Of a stretch of 50,172 nt of DNA, positions 1-10,387 are shown piece after piece. Numbering within the stretch: the stretch's first letter is position 1; each line of letters begins with the position of its first letter. The notes under the pieces were generated by a model. That model was not told the origin of the DNA. It ran no database searches and saw only the letters and a program-made list of their open reading frames with translations. The translations under genes were made by a program, and so were the position numbers. Source of the stretch: Lenisia limosa (lineage: Eukaryota > Breviatea); the NCBI GenBank assembly GCA_001655205.1, contig LPNZ01010759.1, positions 1 to 50,172 on the forward strand, given 5' to 3'.

Positions 1-1
1 G

Positions 2-163
2 TACTTGTGCGTCAAGAAGAGGAACCTGGATGTCAGCGTGTTGACGGTATCAAGGGAGGGTTGGAAAACAGACCCATCTGAGATAGAGAGCACGAAATAC
101 GACTCAGGCTTCACTTTGGTTCCGGAAAGCATTGATAGTTGTCGAGGACTTATCAAGAAATAA
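2..163 (+). CDS. Possible C-terminal exon of an unknown protein (partial)
   Basis: An open frame enters from the left edge and runs 53 codons to a TAA at 161-163. It starts YLCVKKRNLDVSVLTV and ends DSCRGLIKK. An AATAAA overlaps the stop, which would suit a 3' end. The composition is protein-like, but I recognise no family. The call is weak because the cysteinyl-tRNA synthetase gene on the other strand must continue leftwards past position 269, and one minus-strand frame over the same bases is also open. It could be the end of a convergent gene nested in a CARS intron, or chance. Confidence is low. Confidence 0.35.
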   Translation, partial: YLCVKKRNLDVSVLTVSREGWKTDPSEIESTKYDSGFTLVPESIDSCRGLIKK

Positions 164-268
164 AATCTTTTTTTGAACCGAAGTGAAGCCCTAAATAAGA
201 CCCTTAACCTAAATATGACCCAGTCTTAACGTGACTTCAGTCGGAAAGAATAACCCCCCCACACACAC

Positions 269-3200
269 CTGATCTGACGAGCGGTCCATCTTTGCAGCGA
301 GTTCTCAATAGAAATGAAGTTCTTGAGGGACTTGGACATCTTGAGGCCTTGGATGTGGAGGTGTCCTGTTTGGGTGAGTCAGGTTTGAGTATTGAACACC
401 ACGATATGCTACTTAAGATATAAGATGATATTACAAATCCGTCTCTTTCTTCATGTATCGAACTGTGACATCCATTTTGGAACTACATGGCAGTGACGGT
501 TTTAGCCCCCCCCCCCCCCCCNNNNNNNNNNNNNNNNNNNNNNNNNNNNNNNNNNNNNNNNNNNNNNNNNNNNNNNNNNNNNNGGCCTCTGACTGGGCAA
601 GTTCGTTGTCCTGGTGGTTATATGGATGTGGATGGGGTGTGCCATGTTTTATAAGGCTACACAGGGCATACAAGCATGTGGAAATGGGAAGAAGAAGAGC
701 ATAACTGATCAGTTTAATAAAATCTCACCCCAGGTCTCAAGTATCATTTCATCCATTTGAAATGGTTTTGCTAATCCTGACTGCCCGCAGATTTCCAGCC
801 TACATGATGGGGGAACTTGAGGTCAACGCCGCCGGAGTGGATGTCAATGTTCTCTCCCAGGATGTTGCTGCAGTAGTTAATTAATCAGATTCAAGGTTGA
901 AGTCATAATCCTCAACTGATCTGTTTTCATCAAGACCTACAAAGAAGCTTTAGGTTTAGAAATTAGAAATGCAGTCAACCAGCTGATTCCCCATTGATGA
1001 AAGGACTTTATGAGAAGAGAAAAAAGAAGAGCAAGAGCAAATATGAAAACATATGCCCCCACCTAGCCATGGCAGAGCACTCGATATGCCACCCGGGACG
1101 GCCCTTAGCAAGGCCCTTAGGCTCCCACCAGGGTTCTCCGGGCTACTTCGGTCAGATCAAGAGAAGCAATCATGATAATCCCATTATATAGCAATGAGAA
1201 ATTAAAAATAAGTTTGTATCTGGCCGAAGCCATCCACACCATCACGCTTAGAAGAGATATTGGATTACAGTATAATATTAACTCACGCAATCAGTTGCCT
1301 TACAACTCTGTGCACACAGCTTTCTGCGCCTCCCCAGCAATGATAGAAAAATGTATCTCAATTTCACCCTCCAAATATCCTTGTAACTTTCTTTGCCACG
1401 CAAATATCGTGTAATGTTATTGCCATTCCCTTTAAAGCTTCAACAACAGATAATTTTCATCATGCCCCCCCCCCCCTCACCTTACTGGCCTTCCAAAGGG
1501 CAAAGTCAGCCTGGTTCTTCTTGGTTCCGAGGTTCTGGCTCAAGGCGCCTTCTCCTTCAGCTTGAAGGCCTATACGGTTAGGGACGGGGGGATTCATTCG
1601 AATTACTGAAGATGCTTACATTGGGATGGAAAATAGTAATGAGAAATAAAATACAAAAAAGGTTGTATCTCGCCGAAGCCGTCCACACTATCACGCTATT
1701 AGAGATATAGGATAATAATAATATTAATTCACCAATCATTTGCCTTAAAACTCTGTGCACACAGCTTTCTGCGTGCCTCCCCANNNNNNNNNNNNNNNNN
1801 NNNNNNNNNNNNNNNNNNNNNNNNNNNNNNNNNNNNNNNNNNNNNNNNNNNNNNNNNNNNNNNNNNNNNNNNNNNNNNNNNNNNNNNNNNNNNNNNNNNN
1901 NNNNNNNNNNNNNNNNNNNNNNNNNNNNNNNNNNNNNNNNNNNNNNNNNNCTCACACTCTCCATCCTCTGAGGGGGGGAGGGTAAGTTGGGAATATACGG
2001 TATGACTCAACCATCTTCAACAATAACAAAAATGAGTACCATGTTGAAAAACACACACACACACACACACACATACACACACAAGAACCATCAAACTACC
2101 TCCCACTGTTCTTGCGGGTCATGAACTCCTGGGTGTCGAAATAGACGGAGCCATTGGACTCATAAGCAAGACCGTTCTTGACAATCTGCAGCGTTGTTAG
2201 ACGGCCCAAGAGGAAAGGCAAGCATTTGTTGTATAATATACATATGATCTATACCAAGAGTAAGGAAATATACGCAACCTACTAACTACTACCAGACCAC
2301 ATCTGAATGCACTGATGGGAGGAATGGGTTGCTTATCAAGCGGAATCATACTTCCCCATTGAGAAAGAGGTTGTACTTGCTTAGATGCAATCGTCACGTT
2401 GATAAAAGCCAGCCTGATACGATACACAATCAGAGCACCAACCTGAAGAACGAATTCGCCGATCTCGTCAATGTACTCGGAAACACGAGTGATGGTGTGA
2501 GGGGGGCGGACCTGATGTGTCAGAGGTGCTACCATGGACAATGTCATACTCCCCCACATTAAGGTCCTTCATGTCTTTCCAGAAGGCAGCCTCGAAGCGA
2601 CGGGCCAACTCAACATGGTCTTCACCGCGTTCATTGGATCGGTTGATGATCTTGTCGTCAATGTCTGGGANNNNNNNNNNNNNNNNNNNNNNNNNNNNNN
2701 NNNNNNNNNNNNNNNNNNNNNNNNNNNNNNNNNNNNNNNNNNNNNNNNNNNNNNNNNNNNNNNNNNNNNNNNNNNNNNNNNNNNNNNNNNNNNNNNNNNN
2801 NNNNNNNNNNNNNNNNNNNNNNNNNNNNNNNNNNNNNNNNNNNNNNNNNNGGGGAGAGAGAGGAGAGAGAGGGAGAGAACGGATTTTTTCATATGTATAC
2901 CTGAGGGAAGATTGGAAGTTCGAAATCATCATAAAACAAAACCTACCACATACCACGCTCCCAATAAAACAAAACAAAACAAAGGAGGAGGGAAGCTTGA
3001 AATTCCTCAGAAATAAACACAAAAGAGGGATCTCATACAAGGAAGACAGGACCAAGACACAAATCCGGATAGTAAGTAGAGGTAAAGACTACTAAGATAT
3101 AACGAACCCCATTTAGCTGAGGGATAGCAACAGAAGATGACTTACCTGTGACATTCATGACCATGTGGATGTTAAATCCGAAATAGTCCTCCATAATGCG

Positions 3201-3507
3201 GCGAACAATGTCAAAGGAGACATAGTTTCTAAGCAAGGTTAAAAAACGAAAACATTAATATGGTGAAGCATACCTAGCGTGACCAATGTGGGAAACGTCG
3301 TAAACGGTAGGACCGCATGCATACCAGGTCACAATTCTGTCATTAGGAACGAAGGGAACCTGATAGATAATTAGTGAAGAAAGATTAAATAATTTTGATT
3401 ACTTTGTTCTTGGTAATAGTGTTAAGCACTTCAAGAGAAGGTAATCCAGTAACTTTGGAGGTCTCTGCAGGATTATTCCAGGGAACTTGATCTTCACGAC
3501 TGGCCAT
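269..3507 (-). CDS. CARS: Cysteinyl-tRNA synthetase, cytosolic type (3' end missing)
   Basis: This class I synthetase charges tRNA-Cys in the cytosol. The ATG is at 3507 and the first exon (3507-3403) has 35 codons. Exon 2 (3359-3274) carries [15 protein letters not shown], the HIGH motif with the first zinc ligand Cys. Exons at 3228-3146, 2664-2558, 2511-2443 and 2185-2100 continue with NVTDIDDKII and [14 protein letters not shown]. Exons at 1569-1481 ([10 protein letters not shown]), 1142-1063 ([14 protein letters not shown]), 867-804 ([14 protein letters not shown]) and 610-584 (DNELAQSEA) follow the family order, including the remaining Cys and His-His zinc ligands. Exon 365-269 holds [11 protein letters not shown], the KMSKS loop. 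Phases agree at every junction I could test. The intron at 2557-2512 is only 46 nt. The C-terminal helical domain lies beyond the window or is unseen. Gaps at 1784-1950 and 2671-2850 interrupt introns or exons. Confidence 0.94.
1191..1337 (-). repeat. Dispersed intronic block, copy 1
   Basis: About 130-147 bp, shared with 1636-1783 and 19189-19326. On the + strand the common core runs from GCAATGAGAA through GTATCTGGCCGAAGCC and CTGTGCACACAGC to CTCCCCAG. This copy fills nearly half of the CARS intron 1480-1143. It is antisense on the + strand, so it reads in the same direction as the host gene as written on the minus strand. A self-complementary core, CTGTGTGCACAG, suggests a hairpin. It could be an intronic small RNA or a short mobile element. 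Confidence 0.8.
1636..1783 (-). repeat. Dispersed intronic block, copy 2
   Basis: Second copy of the block described at 1191-1337, in the next CARS intron upstream in transcription order. It ends exactly at an assembly gap (1784), so the element or the intron may be longer. It carries a 15-20 bp A-rich insertion between the GAGAA and GGTTGTATC segments, similar to the one in copy 1 and absent from copy 3. Confidence 0.8.
2050..2086. repeat. CA dinucleotide microsatellite
   Basis: A run of AC units with one T interruption in the CARS intron that follows exon 2185-2100. Only the simple repeat is visible. Confidence 0.95.
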
Positions 3508-3827
3508 CTTGTAAATTTCGTCAGTATACTAACTGAGTCTGCACTGACGAACTCAAAAACAACAATAGGAGAGGAAAAAACTTTGGGAAAGTGCAAAATA
3601 AACAAAAACCCTTGTGCGGCGACCGGCGGGCATTGGAAAATTTCCTCCGAAAAACCCGAAAACAAATTCACAACACTGCCTCTCTGTTATTATCAAAATA
3701 TAGGTAACAACAACACAAAAACTTAATTGCAACTTCACAACTATTGCGAATATATCTGAACAATTGTTACACATACAAAGATGATTGTCTTAACTTGATT
3801 ACTTGAAGAGATCATTGTAATATCGCA
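3508..3827. promoter_or_regulatory. Shared intergenic region between divergent CARS and secreted-protein genes
   Basis: The 320 bp separate the ATG of CARS (minus, 3507) from the ATG of the secreted protein (+, 3828). Both promoters and 5' UTRs must lie here. The sequence is AT-rich, and I see no convincing TATA box or initiator that I would assign. Confidence 0.5.
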
Positions 3828-6800
3828 ATGCTTTATTGGCTGGTTATTTTGGTCACTTCCCTGGCGTTAACCCAAGGATTTCTTAGGTAGGAGGGAATCG
3901 TGTTTGCATTATTGAGTATTCAAGGAAGCATATGTTTATTTATATAGATAGATATATATTCTTACTGTGCTGGTATTTGGAGTAACAGCCTTTCACCCAT
4001 ACTTGTGCTACAACCCTGATATCTTAGTGTGAACTTGCAAGGGTCATCCCATGTTGATACGCTCACGGTCGGGTCTTTGCATATCTCAGGTATGTCTTTG
4101 CATATCCCAGGTATCATGGGATTGATGGCGGTTTAAAAAACGAAGAGCAATTCCTCATTGGAGCAATTATCAAGAAAGTTATTTTTCTCGGACAAATGCA
4201 CAACCTAGTGGAAGGGTCCATCCATTTCCACCCCCTAATAGTTTAGAGTCAACCCTTGAAGCGTGTACTTTGGGACAGGTAAGCTGGGAAACTAAGTTGG
4301 TCCATGGAGGTTGATGATTTTTCACGACAACTCTCGTGAGAACTTAAATTTACCATGTTTCTTTTCTCTAAATATTACCGCTAAACATAAACAATATTTC
4401 AAAATATGCCAGTCGAACAGGTTCAGTAGTCATTGAGAAAGGCAGGACGAAAACAACTCGCTCCACAAAAGCCCTCTTCGTATATGAGCACTGGATCATT
4501 ATAAAACATTGTAAATAATCACAAAAGCTTATGATCTTCAGAGTTGGACTCAAACTCGATTTTTAAAAGATGACACTCGGAACCTCATCCTTCAACCCTC
4601 GAATATTCTTATGATTAGAGTAGCTACAAAACTATGTATTTTTTTTTGCGAATTGGAGTTTTGGCTGAACTTTTGGGGCAGTGTCACCTCGGATCCCCAT
4701 CTAGTGATCAATTTACCTCCATGGTTAGTCAAAAGATTGAAATAGTTGACTTGCGGGAACCAGATCTACCTTGGTCTTCGATAAATATCGATATTACACA
4801 ATCCTGTTTACACTCTCGTATAGCGCATTTATTCCAGCAGATTAGTTTCACCACAGCCCGTGGACACGTCTTCTGCGCAGACGTGGCCGGCTCACCAACC
4901 TGGCTTTCTGTTGCCGATGTTGCCAAGACCGAGTCTATAAAGGAGTTTGAGGGGGCAAACCCGTTTTAAAGGGGGGTGGGGCAAAAAAAGGCGGGATGGC
5001 TGAGTATATGAGAAAAACGGAAAGAGCAGTAACAGAAGGAGCATAGGAAAGCCTTTGCTATTCACTCTGAACCCCGTTTACTCCACTACCCCATTCACCC
5101 ATACCTCCCAGAATTGAAGCCGATCGTTACCTCTGCCCGGGTTCATTGGAACGTCCTGTCGGCCAGTGCAGTGATATCCCACATGAGGTTTGGTTTGGTG
5201 ACCATCCGTTTGAAAGCAAATTAGAGGCATTTAACGGAGATATTCTGCTCTTTAATACGATGATACTACCCTTTTTCATTTGTCATTTCTTTTCTATAAG
5301 CCTGGATGGCTGATAGTGTGTATGGATTGTTTAGTGCTGCTGGCTGCTTAATCATATTGCCCTCTCATGTGTTCAGTATTGAAATATTACCATATCGCGC
5401 TGTTGTCCTGTGACCTTTTTAGTGTCTCAAGGAGGATGACATTTATCATTTCGTGAACTACACTGCAAACTCGATCTATAGCAGAGCGTAGGGGTGAAGC
5501 AGTCTTCAATATTTGAGAATTATGGATATAGCGTCCGTTCAAAATTCTGTATTTTTCAGTAATTATTGTTTTAAAGATAATTATATTTAAAGCATAAACA
5601 ACAAAAAAACTAGAATTACTGAATAAACCCGAATTTTGAACGGCAGCGTGTGATAAAATGTGATACACTATATCAGAAATAATAAGATATTATAACCATA
5701 AATAGCATATGATACTCTACTAGAGTAGATATTTTCTTCATCAAGTATCCTCTTTTTGATGTTTTGTCCTTTGTGCTCTCAACCACCGTTTACGAATTTT
5801 TCACTCCTTAGGTGCGGAATCACACAGACTTTAGACGAGTGAGTTTAGTTCATGTGGTGTACTATTTACCTTGAAATGCTTTTTCACTATATCTATTATT
5901 CTGGAGGGTCTAAAGCCAGATAGTTGTGAGACTAATGTTAAACAATATTCTTCTGGAACCCAAATCACTATTTCAACATGTTCTATTTTTATGAAACTTC
6001 TATTTTTATGAAACATCATTGCATAGTGTCAAACCAACATGTATCGTTGTGTGACCCTGTAGAATGACGATCATCTTTGGCGGCTTCACCTCTCCCGGAC
6101 CAAGTTTTGTTGATCGCTCTGGTATCACAAAAATATACTTCCCCGATAACAACTCCCAGGTTCGGGGTGCTGCACTTCATGTTGTCTTTGTGTATTTCCC
6201 TGGTTGTTCACACTTACGCTGGAAGTAGTTAAGTGTTTATTTGAGGGGGGATTTATACACTTGGATTTGTTCTCATAATCTCCAATACCACAAACCCCTC
6301 TCTCTTTCTCTCTTGTCAAATGATGAACACCATTTATTTGAGGGGGGGGGGGGGGGNNNNNNNNNNNNNNNNNNNNNNNNNNNNNNNNNNNNNNNNNNNN
6401 NNNNNNNNNNNNNNNNNNNNNNNNNNNNNNNNNNNNNNNNNNNNNNNNNNNNNCGGATCAATATTGTTGAAAAGTTGACAGCAAAGGACATTCTTAGGGG
6501 AGGCAAGGGAGTTTTGGGGGTTTCCCTTTTTTCATTACCCCTCCCCCCACACAGTCAAGCTCCGTGACAGTGACGGCTCCGATTCCCTTCAAGCGAGTTA
6601 GCGGCACAGTTACCATCAGTCTCATCCCTGGGGGTTCAGACCATCCTGATTTCAATTGCGGTATGTTGTAATGATTAAGTGTGATGGTTGGGCAATATTA
6701 GCCGGGTACAAGTTCAGTATCCTTTTGCATATGATATGAATTATTTATTTGTTTATTTTTAAATAAGTATTGATACTGTTGGCTTCTGCCATGGGTCTAT

Positions 6801-7399
6801 TAACTTGGGATATCTTGAGGAACAAGAAGTAATCCCCCAGAAACTGTCGTTAAGAACCCGCTGACATGGAGTACGAAGTCATGTGCCACGTCATCGGGCT
6901 CCTTTGCTTTCGGCGTTGTTGGTGAGGAGGATCTTATCTATTATCATGCATATCTGTGTTATTTAGGCAGTTTTTGTTTTATTAGCCAATCTTTTCAATT
7001 TTTCTGGTTTCTTTTCTTGGCAATGTGAGAGAGTCTGGGAACATGAAATTTGAAGATTAGAACGGGCTATTTAACTCTCATTTATGTAGGTGAGAACCTT
7101 CTACCCTTCCCCAACACTGCCAATTTCATTAGTACTTCATACCGGGTATGCTGGTGTGTCTTTTTTGGGGGGAATAGCTGATGGTTAGGTATTCAAGAAT
7201 TCAAATTTGTTTTTTTGAAAATATCAAAATCTGTGATTCCGATTTCTTGGATCAACGGGTGACAATGCAGTCGCACACATGGTCGGTTGATAGGAGCTAC
7301 ACGGCCGAGCAGTTGAAGCTCCATTTCTTGAGCGAGCAAGCAGGAAGCGGCGGTAATGCTGAGAGATACGATCTCGTAATGGAGCTCAAGTTCGAATAA
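3828..7399 (+). CDS. Secreted protein of unknown function, multi-exon
   Basis: Exon 1 (3828-3886) encodes MLYWLVILVTSLALTQGFL, a clear signal peptide. Phase-matched exons follow at 4028-4089, 4247-4278, 4682-4962 and 5112-5187. The last begins IEADRYLCPGSLERPVGQC. Exons near 6055-6152 (IIFGGFTSPGPSF), 6557-6657 (VTVTAPIPFKRVSGTV) and 6839-6895 continue it. The terminal exon is 7271-7399, ending YDLVMELKFE and TAA. Scattered cysteines suggest a disulfide-bonded extracellular protein. I recognise no domain. Junctions between 5187 and 6055 and between 6895 and 7271 are not phase-resolved, so exons are missing there. Gap 6357-6453 falls in this gene. The 4963 donor is followed by a G run and its acceptor at 5111 by C-rich sequence. 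Two genes rather than one is possible but less likely. Confidence 0.65.
5531..5649. repeat. Foldback (MITE-like) element
   Basis: Two arms of about 35 bp are inverted copies. The left arm contains CCGTTCAAAATTCTG and CAGTAATT. The right arm, read in reverse, contains CCGTTCAAAATTCGG and CAGTAATT. The AT-rich centre is also partly complementary. It lies in an intron of the secreted-protein gene. A related half-copy lies at 9031-9101, so it is a dispersed family. Confidence 0.7.
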
Positions 7400-7692
7400 T
7401 CTGCTTCATTGTATATCGATATGTATTTGTATTTGATTTGTGAAATGAACTATTCAAGCATCAAACTCTCATTCAATCATCCCACCCTTGGATTGGGGGG
7501 GGGGGGGNNNNNNNNNNNNNNNNNNNNNNNNNNNNNNNNNNNNNNNNNNNNNNNNNNNNNNNNNTTGCGCGTGCGCAAATTAGAAAGGGTTTCTCACACT
7601 TACAACCCAGACGAAGAAACGCTCTTAATTCCCATCATACATATTGCACCTCGAAGCAAGAGACTTCACAGCTTCGTTATTAATTACTAATA
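7400..7692. other. Intergenic region with G run and assembly gap
   Basis: The 293 bp lie between two + strand genes. They contain 12 G followed by gap 7508-7564. The stretch 7565-7690 has an open + frame without features and is probably 5' UTR or promoter of the next gene. Confidence 0.5.
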
Positions 7693-9834
7693 ATGTTTAG
7701 AATGCTTCTTTCAGGCAATCTAAGAGCTAAAATGCTACCATTATTACCTGTGACGCTTCCTAAGACAGCAAGGTTACCATTATCCTGCTTCCAACCTTTC
7801 TTAGAGCCTCTCCAAGCCGCTTCTCCTCGCCTTCTGTCCTCATCTTGGGTCGGCAGATCTATGTATCCCACGATTCGCCAAAGCAGCGTACAGTTTACCT
7901 CCTCCCGCCTCTGCCACATGTCATACAAAAGTGCTACCCCCCCTCTGATCAAGAGAGGTCTGGTCCATTTCCGTCAGTATTCGTAGGAGGGAATTTTCTT
8001 TAAAAGGGCGCAGGTCTTGTGTTTATTTTTTTAATGTTACAGGGTAATTTTACTCTTTATTCAATTCCCCAAATTCGATTAAAACTTGTGGTGTTTTGTC
8101 AATGTTCAGTATTCTAAACAATTATACAAAATCCAAATATAAAATATCAATTGGGAATAAACAAAAACATTTTCCAGAGAAAAATTCCAGATTCCCCCTG
8201 ATTCCAGATTCTTTCCGGATTCCAGATTCCAGATTTACCTTTCACCCTTTGGAAATAATACTGTCATACGAACAAAGTCATACATTTGGCATGTTGTTAC
8301 AATATTGGCTAAGAGGTGTAAAAATTGAAAATTTATGATTTTGTTTTTACGCGTAAACCGATGTATTTTTTACAATTGACCTCCTTGTCAACATTTTTTT
8401 TTTTGTTGTTGTTCTTTTTAACAAGAAATCTCATCTCGCAGAGCAGCAGCACCAAAGCCACCAATCACCTTGAAGGAAATCATTAAATTGGGACCGTAAG
8501 AGGAGATGGTAGCTTTTTTTGAGGTAAAACCAATATTGTTATTATACTTACATATCGATATGAAAAACATTGTTGAAGGTTATACGTGTTATTATTACAC
8601 GTTGATTGGTTATTTACTATACAGTTCGGCTATGACGTTCAGTTACATGCTGTCGTTCACGACAATTGGGCTTTTCTTCTCCCTGGCACACTTTGGTCTC
8701 CCAATAGATTGGACCAATAAAATTGTGAGGGGGGGGGGTATTCAAAATTTGTTGTTTTTTTTATAGAAGACTCTCTCTTTTTTTTGAGAAAAATAAGTCT
8801 AAGATATATTGTGTTTATTTCGCAAAGTCATATAATCTTGACTTTGGTCACCGGGTGATTTGTTTTCATTTTCATTTCAAAAGTCAGTTTCAAATTCTTG
8901 TCACAGTTAAATATTTGGGATGCGTAAAGCTCTCACCTAAGAAGCCCAAACTTTTAACGTTGAATCCCTTTTTGAAGCCTATTTAATAAATATTAATTCT
9001 AAAGAGATATTCTGGATAACAAATAATAAATATTATAATTCAAAACATAAACAAGAAAAAAAAAGCAGAATTACCGAAAATACTAGAATTTTGAATGGCC
9101 ACATAGTAAAATATTACATGATATGCATATTATGTTGTATATTATATGATATCATATTGTATACACACTACAAACAATTATACCATATCGATATGATGAT
9201 ATGTATTCCGTGTACGTGATGTTGTTGAATGTATTAGCCTGATGCCATCTTTTATTGTCCCTTTTCTACATGTGTTATGCATACCATATCATGGAATTGT
9301 AGTATAGCTCCAAACCCTTTACCCTTAAAACATGGTGTAAGTTCTAAACCTCAAATACAAAAGAAACTGGGGATATCAAAATTGGAGGTGTTTGGTTAAC
9401 CCTCTAGCTCGGGCCCAACCTGAACGACCGAATGTTGAAGACGGTGAAGGGGTGGAAGTGGACCAGAAACGTTGATGAAAAGACGATATTTAACCTTGCT
9501 TTTGGTAGGCATGGTTGATGCAAATCGACAAGCTACATTTTAAGAGTATTTGAAGGTGGAGTGTCCCCGTTGTCATTTTTTATTGAAGCCCTTATCTGTT
9601 TTGTTCATTTCCTTTTCTCTCTTAAGATTGTTTTTTTTTTTTTTTTTTNNNNNNNNNNNNNNNNNNNNNNNNNNNNNNNNNNNNNNNNNNNNNNNNNNNN
9701 NNNNNNNNNNNNNNNNNNNNNNNNNNNNNNNNNNNNNNNNNNNNNNNNNNNNNTACATTGTTATTCGATACGCGCGACCGGTGGACACCTTCTTCCGTTC
9801 AATAGGCGGGAAATTGATCAGGAAAATAAAGTGA
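7693..9834 (+). CDS. DUF1279/FAM210-like mitochondrial membrane protein
   Basis: Exon 1 (7693-7982) encodes about 96 residues rich in Arg, Ser, Leu and Pro with almost no acidic residues, typical of a long mitochondrial presequence. Exon 2 (8442-8495) and exon 3 (8625-8724) join in phase to give a helix then TLKEIIKLGPSAMTFSYMLS and a hydrophobic segment ending LAHFGLPIDW. That matches the DUF1279 pattern: an amphipathic helix, the K-x-GP motif, one membrane span, then a short loop. Exon 4 (9408-9504) and the terminal exon after gap 9649-9753 (YIVIRYARPVDTFFRSIGG, TGA at 9832-9834) follow. FAM210 proteins sit in the inner mitochondrial membrane. The N-terminal half of the domain is convincing, the C-terminal half less so. 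An AATAAA overlaps the last codons. The exon 3 donor is GTGAGGGGGGGGG. Confidence 0.65.
9031..9101. repeat. Half-copy of the 5531-5649 foldback family
   Basis: Aligns with the right arm of the 5531-5649 element: CATAAACAA, then an A run, GAATTACCGAAAA and GAATTTTGAA. It lies in the DUF1279 gene intron 8725-9407. The other arm is not recognisable. Confidence 0.6.
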
Positions 9835-10387
9835 CTTAAGGAATTGCTTATGGTATTAGGGTATTTATTTATGAATTGTGTTGTATGACAGAAATTAGGA
9901 TTCAAAATTTACAGTGATATTTCCCACATATTTCGCTTGGTCTTTTGAGGTAATATGCACTCACTTGATAAATATAATATCATATGATGGTAGAGAATCA
10001 ATGTTATAACTGTCCATTCAGAGATGTTAATTAGAAGTCGGTGCAATAAAAAAAATTTCAGAAATTAATTTCAATTATTTTTTTGGGCCAATTAATTTTA
10101 AATTAATTTTAAGTACTAGGTTTGCTTGTTCAAAATGAAAGAGGGGACAAATGATTGAATATTAATTCAATTACCAAAAAAAAAACATTTTAATTCAAAT
10201 AATTAATTGCACCGACTTCTAATTACTTCAAATTCTGTAGACCAACACCATCACGTTGTGATAATCAGAAACCCCAGGGAGCAAGAGACATTCTGATGGG
10301 AGCCCTCTTCAATAAATAAAATAATGTATTCAGCAATACAACTATACAGAGTTTCACTATCTAATGACATAAGAACATACTACAAGG
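9835..10387. other. Convergent intergenic region holding a MITE
   Basis: Very AT-rich spacer between the ends of the DUF1279 gene (+) and the MJ1316 gene (minus). It contains the inverted-repeat element at 10028-10225. I see no coding exon. It must hold both 3' UTRs. Confidence 0.6.
10028..10225. mobile_element. MITE-like element with 20-bp perfect terminal inverted repeats
   Basis: TAATTAGAAGTCGGTGCAAT at 10028-10047 is the exact reverse complement of 10206-10225. The 198-bp interior is AT-rich and non-coding, with further internal complementarity (the AATTAATTT stretches). The structure fits a non-autonomous DNA transposon. The flanks give no clear target-site duplication beyond a possible TA or TTAA. 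It sits between convergent gene ends, where insertion is harmless. Confidence 0.8.

Noticed and set aside
803-884. Open + strand exon-like stretch reading [11 protein letters not shown] to a stop
   Set aside because: The minus strand reads [21 protein letters not shown], an exact cysteinyl-tRNA synthetase block in phase with its neighbours, so the + reading is a shadow.
7680-7952. Minus-strand open frame with WRIVGYIDLPTQDEDRRRG
   Set aside because: The + strand frame over the same bases joins in phase to two further exons and has a mitochondrial-presequence composition, so the minus frame is a shadow.
161-9834. AATAAA overlapping the stop codon as a genome-wide 3'-end rule
   Set aside because: Seen at 161 and near 9827 and just after the PRMT7 stop, but absent at the ends of the MJ1316, GPI enzyme, PKD2-like and first secreted-protein genes.
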